Positions 8,851-20,114 of a DNA stretch of 64,000 nt are shown here, in pieces. Below the pieces are notes generated by a model. The model did not search any database and was not told where the DNA came from. It saw only the letters and a list, made by a program, of their open reading frames with translations. The first letter of the stretch is position 1. Each line of letters begins with the position of its first letter. This DNA is from Ulva prolifera (lineage: Eukaryota; Chlorophyta; Ulvophyceae; Ulvales; Ulvaceae): positions 5,709,315 to 5,773,314 of the forward strand of contig CM041199.1 in NCBI GenBank assembly GCA_023078555.1. The letters are read 5' to 3'. The position numbers and the translations under genes were made by a program.

Positions 8851-10440
8851 CCGACCACGGTGCTGCTTGCGCCAGCCATGGCCTGGTTTGCCCGCGGGCG
8901 CCCCTGACCTAGCCTGCAGCTGCCGCTTTTGTTTGAGCAAGTCAGCATGCTCAGTCAAACGTGATATGATCACATGAGGGGAGGAGTGTTGGACTTCGCC
9001 GCGCACAGCGTTGAACTCCTCCCCCACCTCTAACAGATATGTGTAACTTAGGGACCTCTAACAGTTTCAAACGAAGCCATCGCTGGCCCACATCGGCACC
9101 TAGTGCCTCCAGTTGAGTGTAAACACTCATCACATCACCACAATATGTCGCGACATCTTTATTGTGTTGTGAGAAAGAATTAAACCGACTCCACAATCTG
9201 TGGATCTCGGCTTCAGTGCTAGGCATATACTTTGCAGTCAAGTAAGACCATGCTTCACACAGGTGTGGCATGCGATAGACAGTCGTCCTATCCGCGTCAG
9301 GCAAAGACATCAGGACCTGTGTCCTCGCCCTAGCATGAACACGATGTTCGTCCGCAGACGGTGCGCGCTGCAACAGATGATCTAACTCAAATTGGCCTAC
9401 CCACAAAAAGACTTTCTGTTCGTACGCAACGAAACTTTCAGTCTTAAAATTCCATTCAGGGAGTTTTCCTTTGGTCAAGTCAGGCTCGCTACGTCCCCGA
9501 GATGCACGCAGCGCTGCGGTCAACGTCTCGAGCGTGATGTATGACTCAGTGTGACCGTGATCGTCAACAACATGAGAGGAAAAAGGCACCTGCTGGCTGC
9601 TCTGCCCAGTGTGGGAAGAGGGTCGTGGCCGGACAATTCGTCCGCCCCGGAGCAACATACCCGCGGGCTGTTCTCCGTCAGGGAGCTGCTGGTCAGCGTG
9701 CCTGTCGACGAGAGGCTGCTGGTCAGCATCGTCACGCCTCTCCTCGCGAGGAGAGTTGGCGTTGGAGTTGGCATTAGAAAGAGACATCCTGCATTAGGAC
9801 AGACGGTTGTTTGTTGCGCGCAGCAACTAACCAGTGGGATGGCTCGCAAGCCGACAGGTTGAGAAAAATAAGCGAACGCGTTTGCTTTTCTCAGCGCTGA
9901 TCATTAAAACAAGCTTCTCGAATTGTGTCTAACAACAATATACTACGAGAAAGCTTAATGATGCTTGCGCTTTTGACCGCAGTCTGAGCGCCGGCAGAAC
10001 ACTGGAATGCCCGCCGTGTCTGCGCACAGACATTGGTCGACGGCTTCCTGAACAAGACCATAAACAGACATAACGCTAACATTCACCGATACCATGTCAG
10101 AAATGAGTTCTATCGTCAGGTCAGACGCGCAGTCTTAAGTCAGGTGAGGTCAGGGCAGCCAGCGTTCCATACCTGCTGCGCACAGAGGTAGAACCGAGGA
10201 ACGCTGTAAGGGAGTGCTAGAACCGGGAAACAGTGAGAAGAATGGTTACAGATCTCAGTGTGCACATGCCTATATGCACACTGAACACTCAAGGTTACGG
10301 CGGGAAACCCTCGTGGGATCTCTCTCACTACATCGAGACAATCTTGGCTGGCGGCTTACCCCTGCACTGGATCCGCGGATCGTCCGTGCATGGGTGCACC
10401 TGTCACCACACTGCTGCCGGCAGGCTCATGCATTGTGACA
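8851..10440 (-). mobile_element. Copia-2A, 5' part only (minus strand)
   Basis: The 5' LTR is 10095-10440, starting TGTCACAATGC on the minus strand and ending CTGACA. The primer site TGGTATCGGTGA follows at 10083-10094. A Gag region begins at 9787 with MSLSNANSNANS and a UBN2-type Gag core (for example WSYLTAKYMPSTEAEIHRLW). The remainder of the element is absent beyond 8851, so it is a broken fossil. The matching protein region of Copia-2C at 48364 onward confirms the family. The LTR abuts the Pro/Ala-rich fragment on its outer side. Confidence 0.85.
9037..9053 (+). repeat. 17-bp stub of mini-element M with target duplication
   Basis: ATATGTGTAACTTAGGG is flanked by the 11-bp direct repeat ACCTCTAACAG (9026-9036 and 9054-9064). 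It matches only the tail of mini-element M. It looks like an insertion truncated to its last few bases, as target-primed reverse transcription produces. Confidence 0.6.
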
Positions 10441-11235
10441 TCCACGCCCCTTTGCCGCTCTGCCGGCGCCACCGCGGCTCGTACCGGCGCCTGGGGCGGC
10501 GGCTGCGGGCCGGGCAGGCTGCTCGCGCGTGCCGGCACCCGCGCCAGGTGCTGACTGTTCAGCAGTGGCTGCAGGCGGGTCGGCAGGGGCGGGCTGAGCT
10601 GTCGGCGGGGGTGGCGGCGGGGGAAGGTCCGGCTGAGGCTGCTCCACGGGGTGCGCGGCGCCTGCGCTGGCTGTGGCTCCACGGTCGGTGGGTTCATCAT
10701 TGGTGGGAATCGGGCGGTCGGAGTATGGTCGATGCGCTGGTGGTGCGTCTGTAGGCGTCGCTGCTCCGGTGGCTGCTGCAGGGGTCGGCGCTGGGGCTGG
10801 CGTGGCTGATGTGCTTGACGGACCTTCAGCAGCTGGAGCAGCCTTGGCTGCTTCTTCAGTGCAGGGAGGTTCCTCAGAGCTGCTCCGGGAATGCTGGCCC
10901 GAGGGTGGACCGGGATCCTCTCTCAGCTTCGCCCGCCGTGACCGCGGAGCGCTAGCTGGCACAGATTCAACTTGTAACTTGGTTGCGAGCTGCTTCAGGA
11001 GCCGGCTAGCGGCTGCTGGCGGTTCATGTGGAGTCTCATCTACTTTGCTGTCCTCAGCTTCGACCTCTACGAGGCTGCCTTGCAAGCAGCACTCGCAATC
11101 AGATCTGGCAGCTGCTGCTTCATCTTTTGCTTCTGGATGCAGCACAGCGCGCTGGAGCTTGATGGGCGAGCGTGCTGGAGCTGCGACGCCTTCAAGCGTC
11201 CCAGAACGCCTTCTGTTCGACGTCGAGGATATGCT
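10426..11235 (-). CDS. Unidentified Pro/Ala-rich coding fragment
   Basis: An open frame of about 270 codons on the minus strand has no visible ATG start. It runs from 11235 to the LTR of Copia-2A, whose first bases supply its last codons. The N-terminal part contains NRRRSGTLEGV and RSPIKLQRAVLHPEAKDEA. The middle is acidic and Ser-rich. The C-terminal half is low-complexity Pro/Ala (PQPDLPPPPPPPTAQPAP and similar). No domain is recognised. A TTAG precedes the frame, so it could begin as an internal exon. It may be a captured host gene piece, a disordered Gag segment of another element, or a chance GC-rich frame. The duplicate at 56566-57375 is nearly identical. Confidence 0.35.
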   Translation of the reverse strand, partial: SISSTSNRRRSGTLEGVAAPARSPIKLQRAVLHPEAKDEAAAARSDCECCLQGSLVEVEAEDSKVDETPHEPPAAASRLLKQLATKLQVESVPASAPRSRRAKLREDPGPPSGQHSRSSSEEPPCTEEAAKAAPAAEGPSSTSATPAPAPTPAAATGAATPTDAPPAHRPYSDRPIPTNDEPTDRGATASAGAAHPVEQPQPDLPPPPPPPTAQPAPADPPAATAEQSAPGAGAGTREQPARPAAAAPGAGTSRGGAGRAAKGRGCHNA

Positions 11236-11674
11236 CTAACCGAGCGCCGTCATAAAATGTAATCCTTGCACTTTGTTTTCTTTTTGTGCTTCGCGGGCGG
11301 GTTCTTTTAGCTCCGCTCCTAGTCGCTTCACAGACAGAGCCACCGGGACTGCAACTTACAGCCACGGCAACAAGGCACCGTCCGGAACGCGAGGACCTAA
11401 ACTAAACGCAGCAGTCTATTTAACGAAATAGATAAAGCATATTGGCATTGAATTCACGAGAACGCTCGTGCTCCTAGGAGCTGGGCTGTACGACCGCTGT
11501 CGTTACAGCACTCGAAACTTCCACAGCGCAGCTCTAAACACAGACAAATGGACCATAAAACAAATCTAATTAATCAGATGCCAATATCTACTGCGAATTG
11601 TGTTTGCAGGCCTGCGGCGCACAGGAGCAAAGCGCCACAGTAGCGTCACGAATACAATGGACGAAGAGTCAGGA
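11236..11674. other. Non-coding stretch, nothing recognised
   Basis: These 439 bp have no supported gene, repeat or LTR. They lie between the Pro/Ala-rich frame and the point near 11675 where similarity to Copia-2C begins. If the Pro/Ala-rich frame is an exon, this would be its upstream intron or promoter region on the minus strand. Confidence 0.4.
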
Positions 11675-14600
11675 GTCATGGTAGGGTTCCTGTCATGGAA
11701 ATGACATGTCGGCAGGATAACCCTGAGCCCAGTCCTGCTGTGTACTCTCCACGATTTGGAGCTGGCTCCTCTGCGGAGATCATCCGACGTGACCCTGCTC
11801 GGGCAACACCGGAAATGGCCAGATCAGCTTTGCATCGCACGCGCGCGACATCTAGAGCTGCCGCTCACCCCAACGTCCCTGTCCCCCCCCGTGTGCGCGG
11901 CGAAGTGCATCACCCTGTCGCTATGCCCTCTCGCACTGCGCAGTATGTTGTCACGCGCAACGCTGTGTTGCACGACCCTGGTGTAGAAGCTGCCTTTCCT
12001 GTTCAATTGTCTGTCAGTGCGTCTGATGATGACATGGATGCGGACGACTCTAATCCTGGCATCTACGATGATGACGATGAATAGGATATGGACTACACCG
12101 TCTCAGATGATGAACGTGCTGCGGCCCATCAGAATCTGGAGGCTCAGCGGGTCCGTTCCGGAAGTAATTCGGCAGCGGCCTCAGCATCTGGCGCGGGGGC
12201 AGTTGCTCAGCCCCTGCGAGGAGCCGAGGCGCCGAGGCCCTTCTAGGAGGATGAGCCAGATGAGGTGGAGACCAGGTCCGAATTAGGGGGAGAGGAACCG
12301 GACCCCTCAGCCGCAGTTGGGGTTGATTTGCCTGACGAGGTAAGGGCCATTCCAGCTGCCCTACCCCGCATTAAAATCAATCCTCTTGTACGCAAACGCC
12401 TTGTTCCATTGGCTGCGGATGTAGCAGCTGTACAAATGCATGAGCCTGCGGGCTCTGACATTGATAGTAGTGAGACAGTTGTAGCTGCTATTGATGTTTC
12501 AGCTTGCGATCAGGACACATCAGCCGCGGCTGACTGTGGAGTGTCCTGTGCAGGCCTGAAGCCTCAGCATGTGGAGTCTGGTGAGCAGCGGAATGCTCAG
12601 CGACGTGGGCCGCGCAGAGCACCTGCCGCCAGGAAGCAGAAGGCCTCCGACCCTGACATGCCTTCTTTGAAGGAAGCACTCGCGAGTGCTGACAGGGATG
12701 CATGGCTGCGTGCCATGCAGGAGGAGGTAGATGCACTGGGTGAGCACGGAACCTTCGGGTTGTGCTATCTGCCTGCGGGCAAACGGGCTATCTCGGGCAA
12801 CTGCGTGCTCAAGATCAAGCGTGGGCCTGCTGGTGAGGTTCAGCGGTATAAGGCACAATATGTAGCTCGTGGTTTTTCTCAGGTAGAAGGTATAGATTTC
12901 TTCGAGACCTGGTCTTCTGTTGGTAGTTACGCGACACTGCGTGTGTTGCTGTCAGTTGCTGCTCAGGAAGACTTAGAGATTAGACACATAGATATTCAGT
13001 GTGCTTTTCTGAATGGCGAGCTGGAGGAGGAAGTGTTCGTTGAACAGCCCCCGTTCTTCACTGACTTAGTGAAACGTTCTTCACTGACGGGACAGCACAT
13101 GTATGGAGATTGCATAAAACCTTGTATGGCCTGAAGCAAGCTGCTCGCGAGTGGCATAAAGCTTTAATAAAGGTCCTAGCTGAGATGGGATTTGTGTGCG
13201 CACAAAGTGATCCCGGAATGTATGTTAGAACATCAGGTTGCTGTTTTATTTTCTTATGGGTCGATGACTTGTTCATTTTTTGCAGCTCTGCGGGACTGCA
13301 AGAACTTGTCGACATCATTCTCACGAAATTCGAGGGCAGGGACCTAGGTGAACTTGCATGGGCACTTGGCACAGAGATCATGCGTGATCGCAAGGCCAAA
13401 ACAATCATCATGACACAACGAAACAAAATTCGAAACTTGCTTGAAAAGTACAGTATGTGTGACTGTCGCAAATCTCCCACTCCCTTAGTGCCGCGGCAAC
13501 AACTAAGGAGTGCGAAAGAGCATCTTGACGTGGAGAAAGCCAGTGCTGCTGAGCATTCCAGGTTCATGCGTGCTGTAGGGAGCATCCAGTATATTGCAGG
13601 AGTGACACGACCTGACCTGAGCTATGTGGCACATGCCCTGGCCCGGCACATGTCTAGTAGTCTAAAGGAACATTGGTGTGCCGTGCAACATGTTCTGAGA
13701 TACCTGCAGTCCACAAAGAATCTAGGGATAAAATTTGAGGGACACGGGTGTTTATTAGAAGCTTTTTCGGATGCAGATTTTGCGAACTCTGCTGATATGA
13801 AAAGCGTATCTGGTATAGTTATTTGAGTGTATGGAAACTCTGTTCTCTGGCGTTCGAAGAAACAGAGTATAGTGGCTGGGGATACAACAGAGGCTGAGCT
13901 CATCGCGATGAGTGCAACAGCCAACGAGTTAATGTGGGTGAAGCAGTTGCTTCTCGATTTGCAGCTCGTCCCACATAAGCCAACTCTGTATCCGTAAGTT
14001 ACACATATCTGGCCATTGTATGGCAAAGCAAACAGACAACATCAAGCCAACCCAGCAACCGGCCGCCACACCAGCAACCACAAGAAAGCTTACTTACGAA
14101 CACCAGAAACCACAAGCCAACTCTGTGGGGTGACAATAAGAGTGCCAACATTTTGGCTGTCAATGCTGTGTCCACTGACAGATCCAAGCACATTCGTGTG
14201 CGGCACTTGCGAGTGCGGGAATATGTCCAGATGGATGAACTTAAGGTAGCATGGGTAGGCACTATTGATCAATTAGCGGATGTTGTTACTAAAGTGCTGC
14301 CCGGACCTGCTTTGCAAGAAGTTCGTAATAAACTCCAGCTAGTGGAGACGTAGCAGGGTTTATGGGGGAGTGTCACAATGCATGAGCCTGCGGGCAGCAG
14401 TGTGGTGACAGGTGCACCCATGCACGGACGATCCGCGGATCCAGTGCAGGGGTAAGCCGCCAGCCGAGATTGTCTCGATGTAGTGAGAGAGATCCCGCGA
14501 GGGTTTGAGTCGTAACCTTGAGTGTTCAGTGTGCATATAAGCATGTGCGCACTGAGATCTGTAACCATTCTTCTTACTGTTTCCCGGTGCTAGCATCTTC

Positions 14601-14717
14601 CTCTTACAGTGTTCCTCGGTTCTACCTCTGTGCGCAGCATGTATGGAACACTGGCCTCCTGACCTGATCTGAACTGAGACTGCGCGTCTGACCTGACAAG
14701 ATGTAGCATTTGTGACA
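11675..14717 (+). mobile_element. Copia-2B, 3' half (plus strand)
   Basis: Similarity to Copia-2C starts near 11675 (51395 in C). It covers the linker after integrase, reverse transcriptase (ISGNCVLKIKRGP, RHIDIQCAFLNGE, LYGLKQAAREW, WVDDLFIF, about 12640-13420), RNase H (DADFANSADMKS onward to about 14350), the purine tract TATGGGGGAG and the 3' LTR 14371-14717. A copy of mini-element M sits in RNase H. The 5' half is missing and several breaks are present. With Copia-2A it brackets the Pro/Ala-rich fragment in opposite orientation. They are two separate damaged copies, not halves of one element. Confidence 0.87.
13990..14113 (-). repeat. Mini-element M, independent insertion with 13-bp target duplication
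   Basis: 124 bp split the RNase H region of Copia-2B and are flanked by the direct repeat AAGCCAACTCTGT (13977-13989 and 14114-14126). The interior matches the array copies, including GCTTACTTACG and the CGTAAGTTACACATATCTGG end. Because the target is a known sequence type, this copy defines the edges of the element and shows that it moved by itself at least once. Confidence 0.85.
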
Positions 14718-15730
14718 GATGCCAACGGGATCTCCGCCAGCGCTGCCACCGCCCCCATCCCCACTTCCCCGCCGGCCCACGCCAACGCCGACCCGCCGCC
14801 GTTCTCCGCGACCGCTCCTGGTTGCCTCCGCACCCCATCTCCAATGTCAGACATTGACTTCACGCCTACAGCGGAGGAGGCCGAATTCCTCGGCCTCACC
14901 CCTCCACCAACAGCCCGCACATGAGGACGACGCAGCGACCGCGCAGCCCGATGCTTCCGCGGTGGACTGGGTCGACCAGGAGGACCTGGTGTGTGACGGC
15001 CGCGCAGTCGACGCGCAGCGTGTGGGTACGCACTCACAAGCAGAGCTGCTTCTGAAACAATCCAACAGATACTTGACTCTAGATCTGCACGCGGACGACT
15101 TCTGGCAGCGCTTGCGTAGTGGCTATGCACATGATTCTGATTTTGCCGAGCCACCTGCATCATACCATTACGACCCTGAGCACCAGATGTACCTGCACAA
15201 GAACAAGATTGTTGTCCCTAATCATGATCACTTACGCCGGCAAATTCTGTTGTGGCACCACGTACACCCCTGGCATGCACACATGGGTGTCTCTCGCACA
15301 GCATCATTGATCATAGACTCATTGTACTGGCCAGATATACACAAGGATGTCAAGAAATTTGTGTCACAATGCATGAGCCTGCGGGCAGCAGTGTGGTGAC
15401 AGGTGCACCCATGCACGGACGATCTGCGGATCCAGTGCAGGGGTAAGCCGCCAGCCGAGATTGTCTCGATGTAGTGAGAGAGATCCCGTGAGGGTTTCCC
15501 GCCGTAACCTTGTGTGTTCAGTGTGCATATAAGCATGTGCACACTGAGATCTGTAACCATTCTCTTTACTGTTTCACGGTATTAGCACTCTCCTTTCAGC
15601 ATCTCTCGGTTCTACCTCTGTGCGCAGCAGGTACGAGATGCTGGCTGTCCTGACCTGACTTGAACGAGGACTGCGCGTCCGCCCTGCACAAATGATAGCT
15701 TTTCTGACAATTTGTGTCACAATGCCATAG
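14718..15730 (+). mobile_element. Ty3/gypsy-like integrase fragment
   Basis: The recognisable part is the integrase zinc-binding domain at about 15205-15376. It contains IVVPNHDHLRRQIL, HVHPWHAHMGVSRTAS and LYWPDIHKDVKKFVSQC, the H2C2 pattern of Ty3/gypsy and related polyproteins. The preceding coding-like DNA is Pro-rich. A solo Copia-2 LTR interrupts the fragment and only 21 bp continue beyond it before Copia-3. It is a small broken fossil without LTRs of its own. Confidence 0.75.
15362..15709 (+). mobile_element. Solo LTR of Copia-2
   Basis: This single 348-bp LTR starts TGTCACAATGC and ends CTGACA. It has the 5-bp target duplication ATTTG (15357-15361 and 15710-15714) and no body next to it, the usual product of LTR-LTR recombination. 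A TATA-like CATATAAGC lies inside. The target sequence after the duplication is TGTCACAATGCC, which equals the LTR's own first 11 bases. Confidence 0.9.
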
Positions 15731-16039
15731 TGTCACGACATGTGGGTCGTTAGCAAGCACTCTGTGTTTACATGAGAGAGGGCGACATATTTATGCAATG
15801 AGTTTGAGGTCACACCTGTCACGACATGTGGGTCGTTAGCAAGCACTCTGTGATGCTCACTAACTACAGCTACACTATATGCAGATCAATATCCCACAGT
15901 CATGACCACTAGCACACTGTTGCTGCATGATATGCATTAGCCGCTACATTGACTCAGCACGAGTCAGCGCGAGTCAGCGCGAGTCAGCATGTCTACTCAG
16001 CGGGCGCTCAGCACTAGGCTAAACACACTTCTCTCAACA
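15731..16039 (-). repeat. LTR of Copia-3 with repeated modules
   Basis: A segment of about 36 bp starting TGTCACGACATGTGGG occurs twice, 87 bp apart, so the terminus is also present as an internal copy. A TGACTCA at 15950-15956 is followed by three copies of the 10-bp unit GAGTCAGCGC/T (15961-15990), possible bZIP-type enhancer repeats. The LTR at 20159-20467 is the same. Confidence 0.85.
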
Positions 16040-16051
16040 CGCCCCCATAGT

Positions 16052-17584
16052 CTAGGGCACAACGCCAAGCGTCTGACGATGCTTCTCAAACATCTGTTGC
16101 GACAGTGGCTTCGTTAAAACATCAGCTGGATTGTCAGCTGTTGGAACTGGTATGAATCTCATCTGCTGTCGCTTCACCTTCTCTCTCACATGATGAAAAA
16201 CAATTTCTATGTGCTTAGTCCGGGCAGCTGAAAGTGGATCTTCAATTAAACTCTTCGCTGCCCTGTTGTCAATCCCTATTGGTATACAAGCAGGAGGAAG
16301 GCCCACTTGAGGAGCCATGTCGTACAGATACTGTACTTATTTTGCAATCTCTCCAGCTGCTATGTATTCTGCTTCTGATGATGAGCGACTCACGGTGGCC
16401 TGCTTGGAACACTTCCAAACAATGCTACCTATGCCGCACTTCACAATGAAGCCTGTCGTTGATTTCCTTGTATACACACAACCAGCCCAATCAGAATCAC
16501 AGAAACCATGCAATGCACATTCAGGGCCTCCTAGTCTCAAGCTGTAGGAAGCAGTGCCATGCAGGTATAGCAGCACATCTTTCAGCCTAGCAAAGTTGCT
16601 GCATGTTGGCTGAGCAGTAAATCTGGCCAGGTAGGAGACAGCGAACGCAACATCTGGCCTGGTGTGGTTGGCAATGTGGAGAAGAGTTCCCACAATAGAC
16701 TTGTACTGCGAAATGGCGGTTGGATCTGTGATTGTTTGACCTGATGGGTCTTTATATACATTGACGATCATTGGGATTGACACTGGCCATGCATCTTGAA
16801 GATTGTGCTCATCAATCAGCTTTTCAATGTGGCGTTGCTGCTTTAAGTAGACGAGCTTCTGTTGGCGATTTCGTTGAATTGACATTTGCAGGAAGAACTT
16901 TGACTCACCCAGATCTTTCCCAGGGAATTTGAGCAAGATTGCTTGCTTGATCTTCTGAACGCTGCTCAATTTCTTGGCAGCAATCTGAATGTCGTCCACA
17001 TAACAAAGGAGGAGGACAAAACCGAGTTGCTCAGAGAACAACATGAATAATGCACCATCGCTCTTGTTCTGGACAAATCCCAGGAAGACAATGTGGGCTG
17101 AAAGCAGCTTGTTCCACACACGTGGAGCCTGCTTGAGGCCATACAGACTCTTGTTCAAGAGACAAGCACGGCCTGTGTTATCATCATATCCCGCTGGCTG
17201 TTGCATGAATATCTGCTCTTCTAGATCGCCCTGGATGAAGGCATTTTTGATATCAATGGCATGGCACTCAAGATCGAAGCTCGCCACGATAGAGAAGAAC
17301 AGGCGGACTGTGCTTGCACGCACAACTGGAGAAAAGACTGCATTGTAGTCTACTCCAGGTCTTTGAAAGAAGCCTTTGATCACAAGGCGCGCTTTGTAGC
17401 GCTCAATTGAACCATCTGCGTTCAACTTCCTCTTGAACACCCATTTGGATGGAATGGCCTTTTTGTCACGTGGCACTGCCATGAGTTCCCATGCATTCAT
17501 TGACACGAGAGAATTGTACTCCTCATCAGCTGCAACTTGCCAAAACGGCGCTTCAGGTCCAGCAAGTGCTGCTTCAATGGTCAA
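16052..17584 (-). pseudogene. Copia-3 reverse transcriptase and RNase H region
   Basis: On the minus strand the reverse transcriptase has WVFKRKLNADGS, NAFIQGDLEE, SLYGLKQAPRVW and CYVDDIQIAAK. The RNase H has CDSDWAGC, SRSSSEAEYIAAG, DNRAAKSL and the terminal TADNPADVLTKPL. It lies in a frame different from the Gag-integrase frame, as in Copia-1. The region is not fully open, so it is treated as a fossil. Confidence 0.85.
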
Positions 17585-17601
17585 GGGCTCAGGAGCAAGC
17601 C

Positions 17602-20114
17602 CTACAGCCGAAAATTCACATGGGCGTTGCGTGGGAGACCGTGCATGAATTGCCGATAAGGATCCTGAGGTGGCTGTCGTTTGCGCGGAGGATTGCGCCG
17701 TGGCATGACGGGTTGCACGGCGGACTCATCAGAAGGTTCCTCTTCTGGAGCTGCATCCTCAGGCGCTTGCTCTTGTTCATCATAGAGCGGATTTGTCGAC
17801 ATGAGTGGCTGCACATGCGCCGGCGGCAATGGCAGAGAAATTTGCTGCTGCAATTGCTGCTGAGTCTGAGGCTGTGATTGCGATGCTGCTTGTGGTGGCG
17901 CTTGCGGTGGCGCTTGTGGCGGCGCTGCTGCGTCCATCACATCTGACAACATGTCGAAGCGATCATCGCTTGCTGGTGCTGCCGACTCATCAAACCACAC
18001 ATCTCTGGAGATCTGGACCTTGCCATCAGGAAGCAGGATTCTGAATGCTTTGAAATTTGGCTGAGCATAACCAAGATGCTTACCCACAACTGCTTTGGCT
18101 GGGAGTTGACCTTTCTTGCGCTTCTCGGATGGGACTCGCACGAAGCACGTGCAGCCCCAGATGTGCAAATTGCTGATATCAGGCTTGGTGCCTTTCAGGA
18201 GCTGCCATGATGATGGCTCACCTTCACTGGACATGATGTTGGACAGGTACACGGCATGCATTGCTGCCTCTGCCCAATACTTCTTCTTTAAGCCTGCATC
18301 TGCCATCAGAGAGTCACGCAAAACTGAGCAAGAGCCGATGCCTCGCTCTGCATGCCCATTCTCAGCTGGGCTGTAGCCTGATGTTTCTTGTGACTCAATG
18401 TGCCTGTCATTGAGGAAGGACTGCACTTTGTTGGACAGAAACACTGTGTCGCGATCAAAGCGCACGGCACGAACAGTGGCATTGTACTTCTTCTCAAGTT
18501 TCGGAATGAGATTCATCAGTGCATCTGCTGCATCAGATTTTCTGGCAATCGGGACGATGACTTTATAGCCACTGAAGTCATCAACGACCATCAGGTAGTA
18601 ATTGGCACCACCTGCGGATGTTTCAAATGGTCCTGCAATATCAGTGTGCAGACGCTCCAGCTTGGCAGATGCTCTGCGGTGTGTTGCGGGAAATGATTCT
18701 CTCTTCATCCTCCCTATTGCACACGGGGTGCACACAGCTGTTGACTTGAGCTGTTCATCAAACACACGAGCTGGGGGCAGGCCTTGCACAGTCTCTCCTC
18801 GGGACATCTTTGCCAAGGTGCTGTGGCCTGCATGGCCGAATCTGCGATGCCATATGATGGCATCATTCACATGGGATGCAGCAGCAGCCTGTATCACCTG
18901 ATCTGAGATGATCGGCTCACACTGTACACAGTAGAGACGATTGACTTTGTCGCCTCTCAAGAGCTGCTTGGAGCCATTGCAAAGAATAATCTTGTCTTTC
19001 TCGCCTGTGTACGAGAGCCCTGCTTCATCAGCACGGCTGAGAGATATCAGATTGTCTTGCAGCTTCGGAACAAGCAGCACATTCTTCAGCTCGACCTCTT
19101 CACCGCAATGATTGGTCAGCTTGACTGTGCCAACGGCTGAAACTTCCTCGGTCTGGTTGTTGGCTACAGTACATGTTGATTGCATGGCAGTAATGTCATG
19201 CAGATACTCAGCTCGATTCACCATGTGATCGGTAGCTGCTGAATCAAAGAGCCATGTGGACTCTTGTGAGGACGCAGCATTTGCAATGCAAACAAATGCG
19301 CTGGTGCTTGGAGGGCCAGATGCTTGATTAGCATTGGCACCAGAACCTCTGCCACTGCCACGATATCCACGGCCACGGCCTCGGCCACGGCCTCTGCCAC
19401 GGCCTCTACCACGGCCTGCGCCTCGGCCAGCATTGGAATCATTCTCATAGGAAAGCTGATCATTCTTTAGTTTGAAGCACTGGAGAATCTGATGGCCTGG
19501 TCTGTGGCAATACTCACATTGAGGTCTCTGATCTGAGCTTATCTGATAAGCTCCGGACCGGGATGATGATGACGTGTCATGCAGCTTCTGATAGAAGGTG
19601 CCTCTGAGATTCTCAGTCACGTCATCAAATGAGGGCAGAGTGGGCCGAGCCGATGTGGCTTGAGCCCATGATGAGAAGTCAGATTCATCAAGAGCAGCTA
19701 GAAATGTGAGAACAAACTCGTCTTCCTTGTGCATTTGTGCTGAGATCAATTCAGCACGTAAATGCTCTGCTCTGGTGATGAAGGTGTCGAGTGACTCATC
19801 AGCATTTTTCCTGAAGCTGGCTTGAGCTCGAGATAAGGCTATCTTCCGAGCCGAACTGACACCGGAGAACTGCTTCTTCAGCACGTCCCATATGTCTTTG
19901 GGAGATGCTGTGGGGCTGACTTGATGTATTAAATCATCTCCGACATTGCATGCAAGTGCAAGTCGAGCTGCGTTTTTATGAGCAACGTCACCAGCATCAT
20001 TGGCAACGGCGGTCCAGCATTCAAGGCTTCTAAGCAGGATTTCCATCGCTGAAACCATTGGACAGCATTGGCTTGAGTGAGCTCAATGCCAAGCTTGACA
20101 TCTTTAAGATTCAT
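17602..20114 (-). pseudogene. Copia-3 Gag, protease and integrase region
   Basis: It begins with MNLKDVKLGIELT at 20114, the same start as Copia-1. It contains a UBN2-type Gag core, a CCHC knuckle CEYCHRPGHQILQC, a long Arg-Gly tract, the protease motif DSAATDHM, the HHCC domain (WHRRFGHAGHST, CTPCAIGRMK) and an integrase core ending PAENGHAERGIG. The C-terminal tail is Gln/Pro/Ala-rich. At least one break is present. The protein is related to Copia-1 along its length and is best seen as a sister family. Confidence 0.87.

Larger units (their letters stand above)
1..17860. repeat. Segmental duplication, first copy
   Basis: This stretch recurs at 39875-64000 in the same order and orientation. 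The offset is 39874 up to position 6020, then 40728, then 46140 from about 6980 onward. Comparison by eye finds only a handful of base differences in the transposon parts and two 110-bp unit differences in the satellite at 7678-8737. The left end lies outside the window. The right end at 17860 only reflects the end of the window in the second copy. Either a recent tandem duplication of about 40 kb or a duplicated assembly segment could produce this. Confidence 0.93.

Noticed and set aside
11675-14717. Copia-2A and Copia-2B as one element split by the Pro/Ala-rich fragment
   Set aside because: They lie on opposite strands, each has its own LTR, and no matching target duplication links them.
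16234-16687. Plus-strand frames across the Copia-3 RNase H region
   Set aside because: They are shadows of the minus-strand reverse transcriptase and RNase H coding sequence.
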